A stretch of 64,000 nucleotides of DNA from Tubiluchus corallicola (taxonomy: Eukaryota > Priapulida > Priapulimorpha > Priapulimorphida > Tubiluchidae). The notes under the pieces are model-generated. The model saw nothing but the letters and a program-made list of their open reading frames with translations, did no database searches and had not been told where the DNA came from. Made by a program: the position numbers and the translations under genes. Below are positions 12,890-26,100 of this stretch, in pieces; position 1 is the first letter of the stretch, and the number at the start of each line of letters is the position of its first letter. Location of the stretch: positions 1,639,067 to 1,703,066 of the forward strand of contig JAQGDQ010000006.1 in NCBI GenBank assembly GCA_030141605.1, read 5' to 3'.

Positions 12890-14000
12890 TACATAGCCAC
12901 CCACCTAACTTCCTGCCTACCCACAGTCTGCCAACCTGCCTACCTACCTATAGGCACATCCTACTTACCTACCAACCCTCTGCCTTCTTACCCACCTACC
13001 TACCTTCCTACCGACTTACCTACCGACCGACTGACCTACCTACCTATACCTAAATGCCTACCTACCTGCCTACTTAGCTGCCTACCTAGATACCTGCTTT
13101 GCCTACCTATATGTACATCCTACTTACCTACCTACGCCCTGCCTTCTTACCTACTTACCTGCCTGCCTACCTACCTATCTACCAACCAACCTACCTTCCT
13201 ACCCACCTACCTACCTACCTAACTAACAACCTATTGTTCGTATGCCTGCCTGCCTGCCTGCCTATTCCCTGTTTGTACTATTCCCCTATATACCTGACCA
13301 GCTACTTACCTACGTATTTACCTACCTGCTTACCTTCTTACATACTACTTAGTACCCACTTACCTACCTGCCTACTTAGCTGCCTACCTAGATACCTGCT
13401 TTGCCTACCTATATGTACATCCTACTTACCTACCTACGCCCTGCCTTCTTACCTACTTACCTGCCTGCCTACCTACCTATCTACCAACCAACCTACCTTC
13501 CTACCCACCTACCTACCTACCTAACTAACAACCTATTGTTCGTATGCCTGCCTGCCTGCCTGCCTATTCCCTGTTTGTACTATTCCCCTATATACCTGAC
13601 CAGCTACTTACCTACGTATTTACCTACCTGCTTACCTTCTTACATACTACTTAGTACCCACTTACCTACCTGCCTACTTAGCTGCCTACCTAGATACCTG
13701 CTTTGCCTACCTATATGTACATCCTACTTACCTACCTACGCCCTGCCTTCTTACCTACTTACCTGCCTGCCTACCTACCTATCTACCAACCAACCTACCT
13801 TCCTACCCACCTACCTACCTACCTGCCTACCTAACTAACAACCTATTGTTCGTATGCCTGCCTGCCTGCCTATTCCCTGTTTGTTACTATTCCCCTATAT
13901 ACCTGACCAGCTGCTTACCTACGTATTTACCTACCTGCTTACCTTCTTACATACTACTTAGTACCCACTTACCTACCTGCCTAGTGCCTACGTACTTACC
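12890..14000. repeat. TACC-type minisatellite with 302-bp higher-order unit
   Basis: Built of CCTA/CCTG tetranucleotide variants. The landmark GCCTACCTATATGTACATCC recurs at 13,101, 13,403 and 13,705, exactly 302 bp apart, and the intervening units are nearly identical. 302 is not a multiple of three, so the repeated YLPTYLPT-like open frames restart in different frames and are not evidence of a protein. Confidence 0.93.
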
Positions 14001-14064
14001 CAATAGTGAGGCACATGCTTACTTAACACTAGGGCAGCACAGATCTAAAATTCTTTTGGAGTAA

Positions 14065-16100
14065 GTCTTACGAAACTGGCTCCACTATAACTTCCTACCT
14101 ACCTAGGCAATTACTACTGCCCTGCTTTTCTGTGGTTCCTGCACCTAACGGTTGTCTATAGTTTGGTAAACAATGTGGAAAAGGCATCAACGCATCACTA
14201 AATCAGTATAGCGATAGATGATTATACGGTCGCGTATGTCAGTCCCTATTCCCCATACCATTCTAAATCTTTTATTACTCGAGATTATACAATCCCCAGT
14301 TGATAGGATGCGTGTCATACCCAATTTGCTGTGATTAAACTATTCAAGCGACAGATAAGATCGAACAAGAGGCTTACTTCCACAGAAGCGCGCAAGAATA
14401 AGTGACAATTCTCACATGAATTCGTGAACAAGGCACAGAGTCTATTGGCGTATAATGGTTTTTACATATCAGAAGGTTATTTGTCAAGATGGGTTACCAT
14501 CCTCATAAGACATGGCGCCTTTAATCATATTTCCCTTTTAGTAATTGCAATCTTAAAGCAATCAAGCACTTCCTGGATGTGCTTCTGAGTTTTCAAATCT
14601 TTTTGAACAATTCTGGCGTGCCCTACGTGTCCAGAAATACTAAACGTTATTTTACATCTACAATACTTGGCTGAAACAAATAGTGAAGAAAAATGTTGGA
14701 TTTTTTATTTTCGTTTGCCCGTGCAAGCCGACCAGCATTCAGAATAAAGGCAGCAAACACGATTTGGTAAAAATTACATTCTGTAGTAAACCGGAACTGT
14801 TACTGTTCACAGAGGAATGCTGACCTAGCATTGATCACTAAGTAAATTTATTCTCTATAGTCTTGGGGCTACTACTTAATCCCTGAAGAAGCTTGGGTAG
14901 CTTTATCCAAATAAGGAAAGATTTCTAAAACGGCAGAATTGTCAGATGTTCAAATGCTTAGCAGGTACTAACCAGAACGAGTGCTGCTTCACTTTGAAAA
15001 ACTTTGAGGTTATGACGCCAATCTGACTCATCGTGGTACATGTATGTAAATAATGTACTTTCTCAGTATAGTATAGTCTTGGCCTAGTACATGCTTCATA
15101 CTTAAATAATCCATACTAGACCAGTGTACCGTGTAGACCACGTGGTGTACTGCTTGGTTTTTTTTATCTGCCTTAAGCCGTACCACATATATATATACAT
15201 TGTAATGTACAATGACTCCTGCTTTTAATCGAGAACAGAGAAAGGAAAGAGTGAATGAGCGAGAGAAGGAAAAAGAAATCAGAGATAGACAAAAGAAATT
15301 TAAAATTCAAAATTTTTAAGAAAAATAAACGTGACTAATTTATTTCTACTGGGAGTCCAGTTGTTCAGAGGCTAAAATTGGACATTGTCCAAAAATCAGA
15401 TGGATTTTGGTCAAAATATGCGTGAGGAAGGCGTGATTCCGCGCATATTTTGTATCATTTTTCGAAAAATGGGTTATTTGTACATGGATGGGAACCTAAT
15501 ACGTTGGTAAACATCAGACGATGATACATTTAATGTACGATCTATAATGTAGTCAGGTACAGGCATGCCACATTGCGTGTACATTATAAATGCACTTTAC
15601 CTATATGTTGGTATTAGCAAATTACGAGTAGCGCATTGCGTTAGTGAACCGCCTCCGTTCTATAACTGCGCCGAGGCTTTTGTTTGCTAAACAATTTTTC
15701 CCCAGGAAAATCAAAAAGTTCGTGTAATCTTTTGTCGTGAGATTATTCATACATTCACGCACCTGCATAGTGTATTTGTTTTGAAATAACGCCAGTCTAG
15801 CAGGTTCGTTGTGAAAGAAAATAGCAGCAAAGTTTATTAAATTTTCAGAGGAATTTACGTTATTAGAGTGAAGCCTTTGTACCTTTTAGCTGATAATGTT
15901 GTCAATATATAGTATTACAAAAAACTTAATCGAGCGCGCAATTCTGATAAGGTTAATTTTCGTGCCAGGACAAGCTACCTCATACTATGCTCCTAAAAAT
16001 AAAATAATATATTCGTTTAATATATTAAGATTAGTTCCAAAGCTTCACAACAGGACTGAGGCATCCAAGGCGTAGCAACAAGAACTTATTTATATAAGGA
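14065..16100. other. Gene-free sequence
   Basis: No open frame of note and no clear repeats between the TACC minisatellite and the CT tract. Confidence 0.5.
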
Positions 16101-16104
16101 AGCC

Positions 16105-16108
<4 letters not shown>

Positions 16109-16147
<39 letters not shown>

Positions 16148-16223
16148 TCTTTCTTTCTCTCTCTTTCTCCCCTCTCTCTTTCTCTCTCTCTCTCTTCATC
16201 ACTCTCTCTCCCCTCTCTCTCCC

Positions 16224-16274
<51 letters not shown>

Positions 16275-16342
16275 ACTCTCTTTCTCTCTTTCTCTTACTC
16301 CCTCCTGTCTCTCTCTCTTTCTCTCTGTCTCTCTCTCTCTTT

Positions 16343-16418
<76 letters not shown>

Positions 16419-16462
16419 TCTCTCTCTCTGTCTCCTTCTCTCTCTCCCCATTCTCTCCCTTT
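16109..16462. repeat. (CT)n microsatellite with interruptions
   Basis: About 350 bp of CT-rich tract with TTT and CCC breaks; the complement-strand counterpart of the 7.4-kb GA tract. Confidence 0.95.
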
Positions 16463-16469
16463 TATTTTC

Positions 16470-18302
16470 TCTCTTCATCACGGAATAGTAAGCAGTATCA
16501 ATAATGTGCACACGTTCCACACAGTGTTCGTTACATATGACAAACACATTTTTTAAAATTTATCCTGCAGACCTGCATACTTTACAGTTTAGTACTTTAT
16601 GTAGTTGGTCATATTTACTGCCACTGATATTTATGACGAAGCAAAAAACCTTCATAAATCATAAACAATAATATCAAGTAATCAGGCCTCATATTATTTG
16701 AAAGGTTTCATCTATTTTATACAATCTGCATGCGAGCCAAAACTGTTTAAATAATAGTTTACATCAGTTCCATAATATTATTAATTTCACATATAACTGA
16801 AGGGTTTCACATTAAACTGCATGAAACACAATCATGTGGTGAATTGTTATTAGAGAAGAGTAATTTCAGGATAAACTTTACCTAAACTGACCTGGCTCGG
16901 TGGTGGTATGCGATCGTGCCATTATTATTCGCTGGTATCAAATTACGAAGCGTCAATAAAATACAAAATTAGAAATTTTCTGCATCGTCGAAAATGGCTG
17001 CTAAACTCGCTGAATAGCTAGAGAATAATTTGACATATATCAGTAAAATCGAGGTGAATCCGTTGAGAAAAAACCGTAAAATATGAAAAAATAACCAAAT
17101 ATTTCGCTCCTACCCAATGAATAGTTTCACAAAATAAAAAATGTTCGTCCTGCTGTAGAAAGTTTGTAATAAATACACAATTAACTAGATACACTATAGA
17201 TTTAATAACCACTTATTTCGAAAGGTCTTAATTGTTCTGACTATTTAAATTACAGGCCAAAAAATAAAATAAAACAATGCATAGCTTCGTAATTTACGAT
17301 ACGTCGTGGTACAACGTACATAAACTACATAAACTAATTCACGTCGTTATCTAATTATATTGAACCATTAATATTGCTTTCTCTTACTTATATGTTTTTC
17401 AAGCTAAAGAAATAGCTTTTTGGTGCGTTATAAATCAAAAACTGTTTTAAGTTGTTTTGTGTCAACTTCATCTCAAAAACAGCAAAACTTCTGAACTAAA
17501 TAAAACAGTAAACACTCTATAAGCACTAGGAAAATAAACTGTTACAAGCGTTTTGCAAAAATAAACTGTTACAAGCGTTTTGCAAAGACGGTGTTTTCTA
17601 CACGTAATTTTGCCCACAGATATTTTATCTGCAAAAAGCAACGAAACATAAGCTTATCATTGGTACTTGGCATTCTAATTAAGTAATATTTTTTATTTAA
17701 ATAGGACAGCATTAGTTTCCAAACTGCACAACAATATTGAAGCGATCTTCGCAAGAGTTTACTTAACTGACATCGTACTTGGTGCATTGACTTTAAGTCT
17801 AACTCCTGTGTACGACATATATAAAAATATATTTTATGTTTCTTATCAATGTGCCGCCTCTCCATATATTTATCCGGATGTTGTTACGTTTTTACTTTAG
17901 ATAGAAAGTGATCTTGAACTACGCCGTTAGTTCCATTTTCCAAAATCAAAGGTAAAAAAGGTTTCACAGGCCCAACTGTTGGTTTTCTAGCTTCGCAGTA
18001 TAGCAGACATAACATATTTTAAAACAGAATGATCAGTTAAGGTGTATATGTACAGAGGGTGATCTGGTTACACTGTAAGAGCTGAGCAAATTTACGGATG
18101 CGTGAAAATAAACAATAGATTTAATATGATAGCATTGTGAACAGAGATGGACAGCTCGTGGAACGAGGGTCATTTGTTTTTCCACTCGTTGTTGGTTTTG
18201 TCATTAAATGCTGGTTAAATTCACAAGTGAGAACTTTAATTACCGTCACAGGGCTTTCTCGGGTTTATTTAAAGTTCACTGATTGTCTTCGTGTTAACTG
18301 TT
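16470..18302. other. Gene-free AT-rich sequence
   Basis: Only a short tandem duplication at 17,531 stands out. Confidence 0.5.
17531..17584. repeat. Short tandem duplication, about 26 bp
   Basis: AAATAAACTGTTACAAGCGT plus TTTGC occurs twice in direct succession. Confidence 0.85.
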
Positions 18303-18310
18303 GTTAAATG

Positions 18311-18790
18311 CAGGGCCTATTTCAGCCTAAGCGAGGCCCCCTGGGGGGGGGGGGGGCGTTGGACGGGCGCCACCATGGTTGGCGCCCAGAAAATTTTTGA
18401 ACTGCTAGAACGCCGGAGAAGTATTTTCGAAGAGAAAATATGAAGTTATACAGTTGTTAAAGGAAAGAACAATTGAAAGAAAAACTGCTTTATTCTCAAG
18501 ACCAGTCCTTAATACTTGTCAAATAGTCAAATAAAAAACAACATCTTTGCAATATGTGATACCGTACTCTCTCACTTCCGTACAAGCCGGTGTTAGAAAT
18601 TCCGAAATTGAAAACAGCTGAACATCGCACCGAGCCGCTCAAGGCAAACGGCGCGCGTGCGGCAAGAGAGAGGGAGAGAGGAGACAGTATGTTCGCAAAA
18701 AGCAAAAAAAATGTTACTTCGGCGCGAGGCCCCCCTGGAAGGAGAGGCCCCAGGGAAGTAACCCACTCCCCCCCCCTGAAATAGGCCCTG
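18311..18790. mobile_element. hAT-like non-autonomous element with perfect 8-bp target duplication
   Basis: Perfect 15-bp terminal inverted repeats CAGGGCCTATTTCAG at both ends, flanked by identical 8-bp direct repeats GTTAAATG (18303-18310 and 18791-18798). CAG-starting ends with 8-bp duplications are diagnostic of the hAT superfamily. The 480-bp body is GC-rich with a poly-G run near 18,343 and a poly-C run near 18,767 and has no credible transposase; open frames inside it are chance. Confidence 0.9.
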
Positions 18791-18798
18791 GTTAAATG

Positions 18799-20315
18799 TA
18801 TGTAATTAAAATATAACTGGTTAGTTAATTATGTCTGCCTTCATGTTTTTTTGTTAAGTAGCAGTTCAGTAACTCTCGTGGTGATATTGAGAAAAATGAT
18901 TTACGTGGTGCGTGCTGCTAAAATATTGCATGTACACAGCACAGGTACAATACATTCTTAGACATTTTGGTTACTCTGCAGAAAAGAGTGACCAGAGCTA
19001 TAAATAAATACCCCAATAAGTCTTCTCTTAATGTACAAAGTAGTTCAATTCCTTCAACTTTACTTTCAAACACTTAACTATCTGTTACTGTATCAATTTC
19101 TTTTCTTCAGGTCTGCTTAATCATTACCTATTTGGCTTTTGTTAACTACTTAATTAGTGCATAATAGACTCTGCCTATATGAACTGGTTGCATGTTTGTA
19201 AAATTACCACTGGTGATGACAGCAGCAGCTTGTCGAAACGTTTGGTATGATTTTAGCAATTTAAAGTAAAAGTTTTAATACCGTTGTATTGCTTTTAAAG
19301 TTCTATAAATGTTTTTAAGTGTCTGTAATAAAAATTAACTTCGTTATTTTGTAGATTTACTTGCCTTCCTCGTCACAGTAGGGAATATGTGTTTTTTTAC
19401 TGTTACATAAGAGGAAGTGATTAAGAAAAGGCATAGGTTCGAGAAGTGATCTTTTCCCTAACTAACACTGTTTAAATGTAACAAAGAATGTATGCCTAGC
19501 GATTATATAAAGCATTACTTGTAACACAAATTGCAAATAAAAATGTAAATTACTTTTGTGTAGGCTAAACGTCTTTTAGAAATGTGTACATAAAACTAAT
19601 TCCTAAGCTTCACGTCGCAAAAAGGATGGCTAAAATTTTACTATGAATATATTCATCAACTCAGCAAGCCAAACAAAGGTGTAAGCTATATAATGTTCTA
19701 CAGATTCGCTCGCTATTTGCCTTACGATATATCCTTTGCATAGGGAAGAGTACGCTTACAACAGAATTATGTGTTAGAAATTAGAATGTTAATATATATT
19801 TATTTTACAGTGCAACTTATTATAATGGATACTCCCACGAATCACGGTGAGCAACGTCAACGATGCCCAGACTTTCAAATACGAGTTCTGTCCAATTCAA
19901 ATCATGTAATGTTGCTGATTACGAGAATTTCGCACATTATCGCCTTGCATCATCCAAAATAGTCGAAACCCTAACATTCCACGCCAATGAGTCACGCGAA
20001 ACTTGATTTACTGCACTGTCTGCTACCTTTTCTTTTACCCCTGTAAATTGATTTATTACTGGCGCCCATACAGAACCCGTTATCAGTTCAAAATTTGTGT
20101 CAGACTTCCACTGTCATCTACCCAGTGGACAATAAGAAGCCTGTAGCTATTTGCATTATAATGGTGAGCTGGCATCATTGCGTACGGTCACATGCAAATC
20201 TTGTTCCAGGAATTTCTGGTCGAAAGACTTGACCCGAATACTCATCTGGATGTTATTTTTGTTGTCCTTGTTGGAATTGGATAAGAGGCTGTGTAACCAA
20301 CATTTACAATAGTAA
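18799..20315. other. Gene-free AT-rich sequence
   Basis: Nothing recognised; CTTGTCGAAACGTTTGG near 19,232 resembles the edge of a dispersed repeat. Confidence 0.45.
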
Positions 20316-20954
20316 TTATAATAACAATAATTTCGTTTAGGACATAAGCCAGGTAATCCACCGTAGGTAATTCAATACTTATTTCCGTGGTGGTTCCAGT
20401 TATTACCCGCATGCGGAGCTGGATTATGGCTTTTTGGGGCCCCTACGTTAATGAAATTATGGGGCACCCTCAGACGAAGCCACCCCTACCTCGCCGCATC
20501 CGTCTTGAATATTTTTTTACTTGTGATATAGTTTAGCGACATTTAAGTAGGTTGAAATAAACTTATTGCAAATTCTTTAAATAAACCAGAATAGCATGTC
20601 TTTTGTTTGTCAATAAAAATATTCTTTAAAAGAAATATCCCTATTTTAGTATTTATTGCCAACCAAATTAGCATATATTCCAACATAACCGTAGTGAAAA
20701 ACACAAATGTCAACCAAAGTTTGAAAGCTCCCCCCCCCCCAAGCATGAGCAGTTCTAGGCTGCAACCTACGCTGGCCTGTTGGATAATCCAGTCCTGCCC
20801 GCATGTTACTTCGATAATCATAAACACGTACGCTTATCAAAGAAGAACCATCGGTACCATTTTTAAATCTTTGGAATTTTTAAATCTGGACAGTTGGCCC
20901 GCAATCTCCACGGTAGTAAGCGAGCACGTTACCACTGAGCTATTCCCACACCCA
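20316..20954 (-). mobile_element. tRNA-derived SINE (family A), split by a hAT-like insertion
   Basis: Left part 20,316-20,413 matches the body and ATT-rich tail of the copy at 22,916 (shared TTTCGTTTAGGACATA). Right part about 20,806-20,954 matches its tRNA-like head (GTAAGCGAGCACG, reverse A/B boxes). The 384-bp element between carries its own target duplication, so the SINE is older. Confidence 0.75.
20414..20797. mobile_element. hAT-like non-autonomous element nested in a SINE
   Basis: Flanked by identical 8-bp repeats CCCGCATG (20406-20413 and 20798-20805). The left end reads CGGAGCTGGATTATGG and the reverse complement of the right end reads CAGGACTGGATTATCC, sharing the CTGGATTAT core. 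The 384-bp insert splits a tRNA-derived SINE whose halves align to the uninterrupted copy at 22,916-23,157. No transposase is present. Confidence 0.85.
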
Positions 20955-21639
20955 ATAACTATAGACAAGTCAATAATGTTCCATCTAGCAGCAGTGTAAC
21001 TGCACAGCTAAATAACACAAGGAGGACGTTTTCAACAGAACGACTGAACTACACCAAACAACAGGGGCAACTTTTGTAGATGGTGTGGTGCTGGTAGGAA
21101 GAGAACCTTTCATGAATGATAATCCTCTGCGATTTCAAATTAGGCACTCATATTGCGAACTAGCAACAGTTAACGTGGCAGTAGTAAGGCATTAAAGTTA
21201 TTATGAAGTTCCAAGTAGGGTATGGAAGTTATTATAATTTTTGGTTTCGATGCTTAATAAATTACTTAATAAAAAGCTGATTCGACTCCAATGTTTACAT
21301 TGGAACTGGAAGTGGTGCTGAATTGTGAATGTGTGTGTAACGTATTTTGTTAATCATGTTTACTATTGACAAGCTATCAGCATAGTAGTGTTAGTTTTTT
21401 GCTGGATTCACTGCTATGTTTACCTGTATTGAGAGCAGATTTCTTTTATTTTAGAATTCTCCCTGTCCACTACAACATGTGGTTGTTTCTTCTCCTCTTT
21501 TCCTTCTTCCTATCCCTAATCTTACTATTTTTTTCCATTCCATCATTTCTTCTTGCCCCAACCATTCTTTCATTCTCTCATTTCCTGTCACCTCAACAAG
21601 CCAAGCTTTCAAGGTGTCATACAGCAACTCTTTTATTTG

Positions 21640-21760
21640 GTTAATTTGACTTCATCAACGTTTTTTAACCTATACTGTTTCTTTTTTTTCAATAATTTTG
21701 TACGTTGATGTATTGTATATGTATTGCTGGAGTGAAATAAATTGATTTTGATTTTTGAAC
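21640..21760 (+). mobile_element. Probable LINE-like 3' tail
   Basis: AT-rich block ending GTGAAATAAATTGATTTTGA with no coding remnant, like other element tails in the window. Confidence 0.22.
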
Positions 21761-22068
21761 ATAGTCGTAATGGGAATAAACTATAATGATACGATGATGA
21801 ATGTTTACAGGTTCTAAACTGTACTTTGCTCATCGGCTTTACTAGAAAACCTGTATACAGAGTTTGTATTGTTTTTGTATATTTTTGTAACTACAACACT
21901 TAGTGAAAACACATCGTGAAATCAGACGCGCCATACATTCTTGCTTTCAATGCCAGCTGGAGCCTGGGTCAGTTGCTTAGCGATAAATAACCTAAATTTG
22001 TTAATGTAAGTCACTACGGTTGCTAGATGGAGACTTACTTTTTGCATCAGACTGAATAACAATAAAAA

Positions 22069-22131
<63 letters not shown>

Positions 22132-22208
22132 CAGCAGTAGCAGTAGCAGTAGCAGTAGCAGTAGCAGCATCAGCAGCAGCAGCAGCAGCAGTAGTAATAA
22201 TAATAATA
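22069..22208. repeat. (TAG)n / (CAG)n microsatellite
   Basis: About 20 uninterrupted TAG units followed by TAGCAG and CAG units and AAT repeats. Confidence 0.95.
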
Positions 22209-22324
22209 ACTTGTAATTCATAATGGATCTATTTCAGATATTTTAGTATAATACAAGTACTGTCATAATATTCATTCACAGACCAGTTAGCTCAAGGGAA
22301 AAGAATTTTCACCTCAAAAACTGC

Positions 22325-22372
22325 TATATATATATATATTATTTATATATCATCTATATATACATTTATTTG
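22325..22372. repeat. AT-rich dinucleotide run
   Basis: Interrupted TATA run close to the SINE. Confidence 0.7.
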
Positions 22373-22915
22373 CATATTATAATGCCATACATTGACAAGT
22401 TAGTATGATGGTAGCAATGTAAATTACTAAAGTAATTAATTAATTGAACAAAAGTGTTAGATACATAGTTTCAATTTCATCGTACGTAAATTCGGGTATT
22501 AATATTTCGTTGTTCAACGTTCAATAAAATTCACGTGCTACTACTAATCCGATCATTGCAACCATAATTATTGTCATAATAACGTAGAAAAATTTTATTC
22601 TTTCCCAACGTTGTTAAGCTATTCTGAGTATTTAAGACTGACAATGCACGCAAGAGTTCATTTTTAGAGTTATCAATTGATTTCGATAGATTCAGAGCAC
22701 GTTTAACAATTATCTTTGTAAGAGGATACGTGTCTGCAAAGCATGTTGTCATACTACAATGAGAATTCCTTGGAAAAACACGGCGTAAAATTTTTCTATA
22801 TTCCATTGCTAATGGATCGTTATTGTCTGTTAACTCAAATATTGAGCTACCATAGAAAAATGTATAGCAAAAAATATGAAGATAACAATTTCATTAAAGC
22901 AGATTTATTAGTTAT

Positions 22916-23157
22916 TAGTAATAATAATAATTTCGTTTAGGACATAGTCCAGGGATATCACCTTAAGTAACTCAATACTTTTCAAGATGGTCCCGATTAC
23001 CCGTTCAAGGTGGTCCACGTACTACGATAAGTACGTGTGCTTGGTTGAAGAACCAGCGGTACCATTTTCAAGTATTTGGTATGACTCGGTCGGGAGTTGA
23101 ACCCGTGACCTCCGGAGTGAGAAGCGAGCACGCTACCATTGAGCTACACCACCCGGT
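22916..23157 (-). mobile_element. tRNA-derived SINE, full-looking copy (family A)
   Basis: Read on the minus strand it begins with a tRNA-like head: A box TAGCTCAATGG, then about 30 bases later B box GGTTCAACTCCC. About 150 bp of tRNA-unrelated body follows, ending in an ATT-repeat tail (the AATAATAAT run at 22,918). Pol III-transcribed SINEs have this layout. The clover-leaf looks too poor for a working tRNA. A second copy is at 20,316-20,954. Confidence 0.8.
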
Positions 23158-26100
23158 AAGTAACAGTTAAAAAAGGATGAAAGTGAATTAGCAGCTGTAA
23201 AGCCACTTTTGAAATATATGACATCCAGTGATTGATTTAAATCATAGGTGACAATACGCCCTAAGTGATTAACACTATCGTGCCATTTTAATACTTTTCC
23301 ATTAATTTCAATATTAGTTACATTAGCATGTTTTCATTTTCTGAATAGAATCATTTTCGGTGGCAAACTCCCTGCATCTTTTAATCATCTTTTTTGAAGC
23401 ATTTACAGACGGAGCAAGGAGAGTTACGTCGTCCGCGTAACCAGTCGCCCCGACAAATTGGTTTAGCAAGTAACATTCTAATCTGCTTTTTTAGCTTATG
23501 TAGTAGATCATTAATATATACCGTGAACAAAATCAAAGAAAGCATGCTGCCTTGTCTTATTCAGTGAGTCGGCAGTATCACAGGTCACGTGACGCAAGTA
23601 AGCAATAGCTACCCTGCATCTTTATTCGAATAGCTCACAGCGCAAAAAAAGCTTCGTGCCAATCTAAAGGCGAACTATTCTGCGTTTCAGCGTTGCACGG
23701 CAATTAAAATCTCCACCGAACTTTCGTGTTGAACTGCAAACGTGAGCATTACATACAAATAAGATCTTGGAAATGTGGTATAACTTTTCCACCTAGACAT
23801 TTCATACTCAACATGCAGCTGGTCTTTTCTTGTCCTTTAAATGATCGGTTGTGTCCGAGTTTCACCACTTTTTGAGGATGCGGTAACTGTAATGTTATTT
23901 CAACATTTTTAACGTGCAGTTAACTTAGGAATTAATTACAGCCTATAAACTGTTAGCTCAGCTCTTTAAAAAACGAGCCCACTTCCTAAATTCCCATTTC
24001 CAGAATGGCTTAATAAAATTACAGGTCAATCGGGTAAACGATAATAATTTTGCACTTTTTTGAAAGCGACTTGCTGCTCCTGTTCTAATAGCATAAACAC
24101 TGCAGCAAATAACAAAAAGTCATATTATGAATGTACATATTATTGCGCTTTTTACTCATAATTGTGGAGCAGCTTTCATCGATTCAATGGCATGCAGCAT
24201 CGTTATTAATATATCCCTGGAACAGGATATGATCACATATTATGAGTCTTCTCTTCCTGGAGGTAACTTAAATTAATGACTTGCGTAACAGTAGTATAGA
24301 TAGACATTTCGCACCACAGAAAAATCGTATAATACTGCGCGCTACAGTCAAGCACGCAATTCTGCATAATTTTACATAATTCCAGACACATTTTAGATAA
24401 ATTCCCACAAAGTTAGTCACATGTATCATGATGTATGTCGTTTGGTAAAACTAAAAACACTTACCGTAAAAAAATTATAACATTTCCGCCAAGAATTTTT
24501 CCCATCCACCATTAGACAGCAATGCCAGCTTACAGCTATGAAGGTAGGGTTACCAAATTAACGTATTTTCAACAAGCATGAAGTTCTAGCAATCTTTGAC
24601 AAAACGTCGCCCTGCGGTCACTTTTAATCAACTGGACCTTATGTCGTATTGTTGTTTTGTTAACTCGCCAGTGAGCATTTCGTCGTCTGCTGATTGCACC
24701 TGTTGCGCTCAGGTGAAGATGCTTAGCTTCCGGCTTCAGCGAATGAATGTTGAAACCTCCTCTGGCTGAATCAACGAAGCTGTAATCAGATACAGCGCCA
24801 CACTGTGGCAAATACTCTAAACATTGTACATGCAGAACCAAGCCGTCTGTGTACACTTCACATTTTCATAGCAAATTTCCTTCAATAAAATAATGCAAAT
24901 GTTATGTGAAATTTAATATGAAAAGTTTGTATGTTTGTGAATGTCCTTATTGGATATTACATTCTCTGATATATTCCGTATAATTAAATAATCGTTTTAT
25001 ACTTTTTTGTTTGCATTTAGACACATTTGTCGTGAAACAGTGTTATTATTTTAACATTATGACTATAATGTTGAGGCTTACTCAGTTTTATTGTAAAAAC
25101 AATGAATCATTTTAATGAGAAATAAAATACTACTACTACTAATAATAAATGCCTAGGCGTTCAATGAGGGTGCCAATAGGAAGGAAAAAATTTACTATTT
25201 GTATAAAAGAGGACGTCTTATGATCAATTCTAATGTGCAATTCAGAGCCAATGCTAATGTATCAGGTTTTTAATTTACAGGCCAATGTTAAAGGAAAACA
25301 GGATAATTCTTCATATATTGCTCCATTTTCAGGTCAGATAAAAAGTATGCATTTTAACAGAGTTAATACTGCGAAAATTGTTTCTGATAACCAAGTAATA
25401 GATTTTAAACTTAATTAACGGCAGACGAGCACAACTATTCATGACATCACAAACTAAAATAATTTTCAACAACAAAATCTTTCCATGAGTACGTTGCACA
25501 GTTTGTTAAAGCGAAAATTGAAGTACAGTGCTACTGTAAGATTTCAGTGTGCTGTACTAAAATTAGGCAAGCTCTAAGATAAAAATTCACATTTCAAATT
25601 CACCTCTGTGCTCACACATAAGCTGTCTAACGTGTGTAGTTTGTCACAAACTAACACATGTAAACTGATAGGTACAGCACCTGTTTTTGTACAATGTATT
25701 TCCGAAATACAGACGCTACTGCCCATCCAACTACGAATGGCAAACAGCAAGGAACTAGTGACGCGAAAGCGAAATTGTGTTTGTGTGGTGGTAATAATTG
25801 TTTCACGTAAGTCACTTTTGAAAAAAAGTATGTTTCCTTTGAATATTTTAAAGAGTAGTTTGTTTTGACCTACAGTTTAAGATTGGGTCCAGTTTTGCTT
25901 TAAGAATTTAGTGCTCAGACATAGCTTTATTTCTCACACTTTTATGTATTATGTACCAGTTTGAAACTTCAACATTTTTCCAAAAATGCAAAAAGTGACA
26001 AATTTAGACAATATACAAGTACAGATTTAATTTATATATTATTTAATTGGTATGTCGGACACATGAAAATCAACATGTTTTTTCAAAATATTCAGCATTA

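Noticed and set aside
12860-14064. Overlapping YLPT-rich open frames of 72-145 residues
   Set aside because: The tetranucleotide motif lacks stop codons; the 302-bp unit changes frame each time, so no protein is being conserved.
16086-16547. 153-residue Arg-Glu repeat open frame
   Set aside because: Translation of the CT microsatellite on the minus strand.
20607-20999. 130-residue plus-strand frame
   Set aside because: Crosses from the hAT-like insert into the SINE half, so it is an accidental chimera.
22500-23157. tRNA gene on the minus strand near 23,100
   Set aside because: A and B boxes are present, but the acceptor stem and anticodon arm are poor and a SINE body follows; a second copy has the same structure.
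24569-24856. 95-residue minus-strand frame
   Set aside because: Composition is not clearly repeat-like, but I recognise no family and see no supporting splice sites or neighbours.
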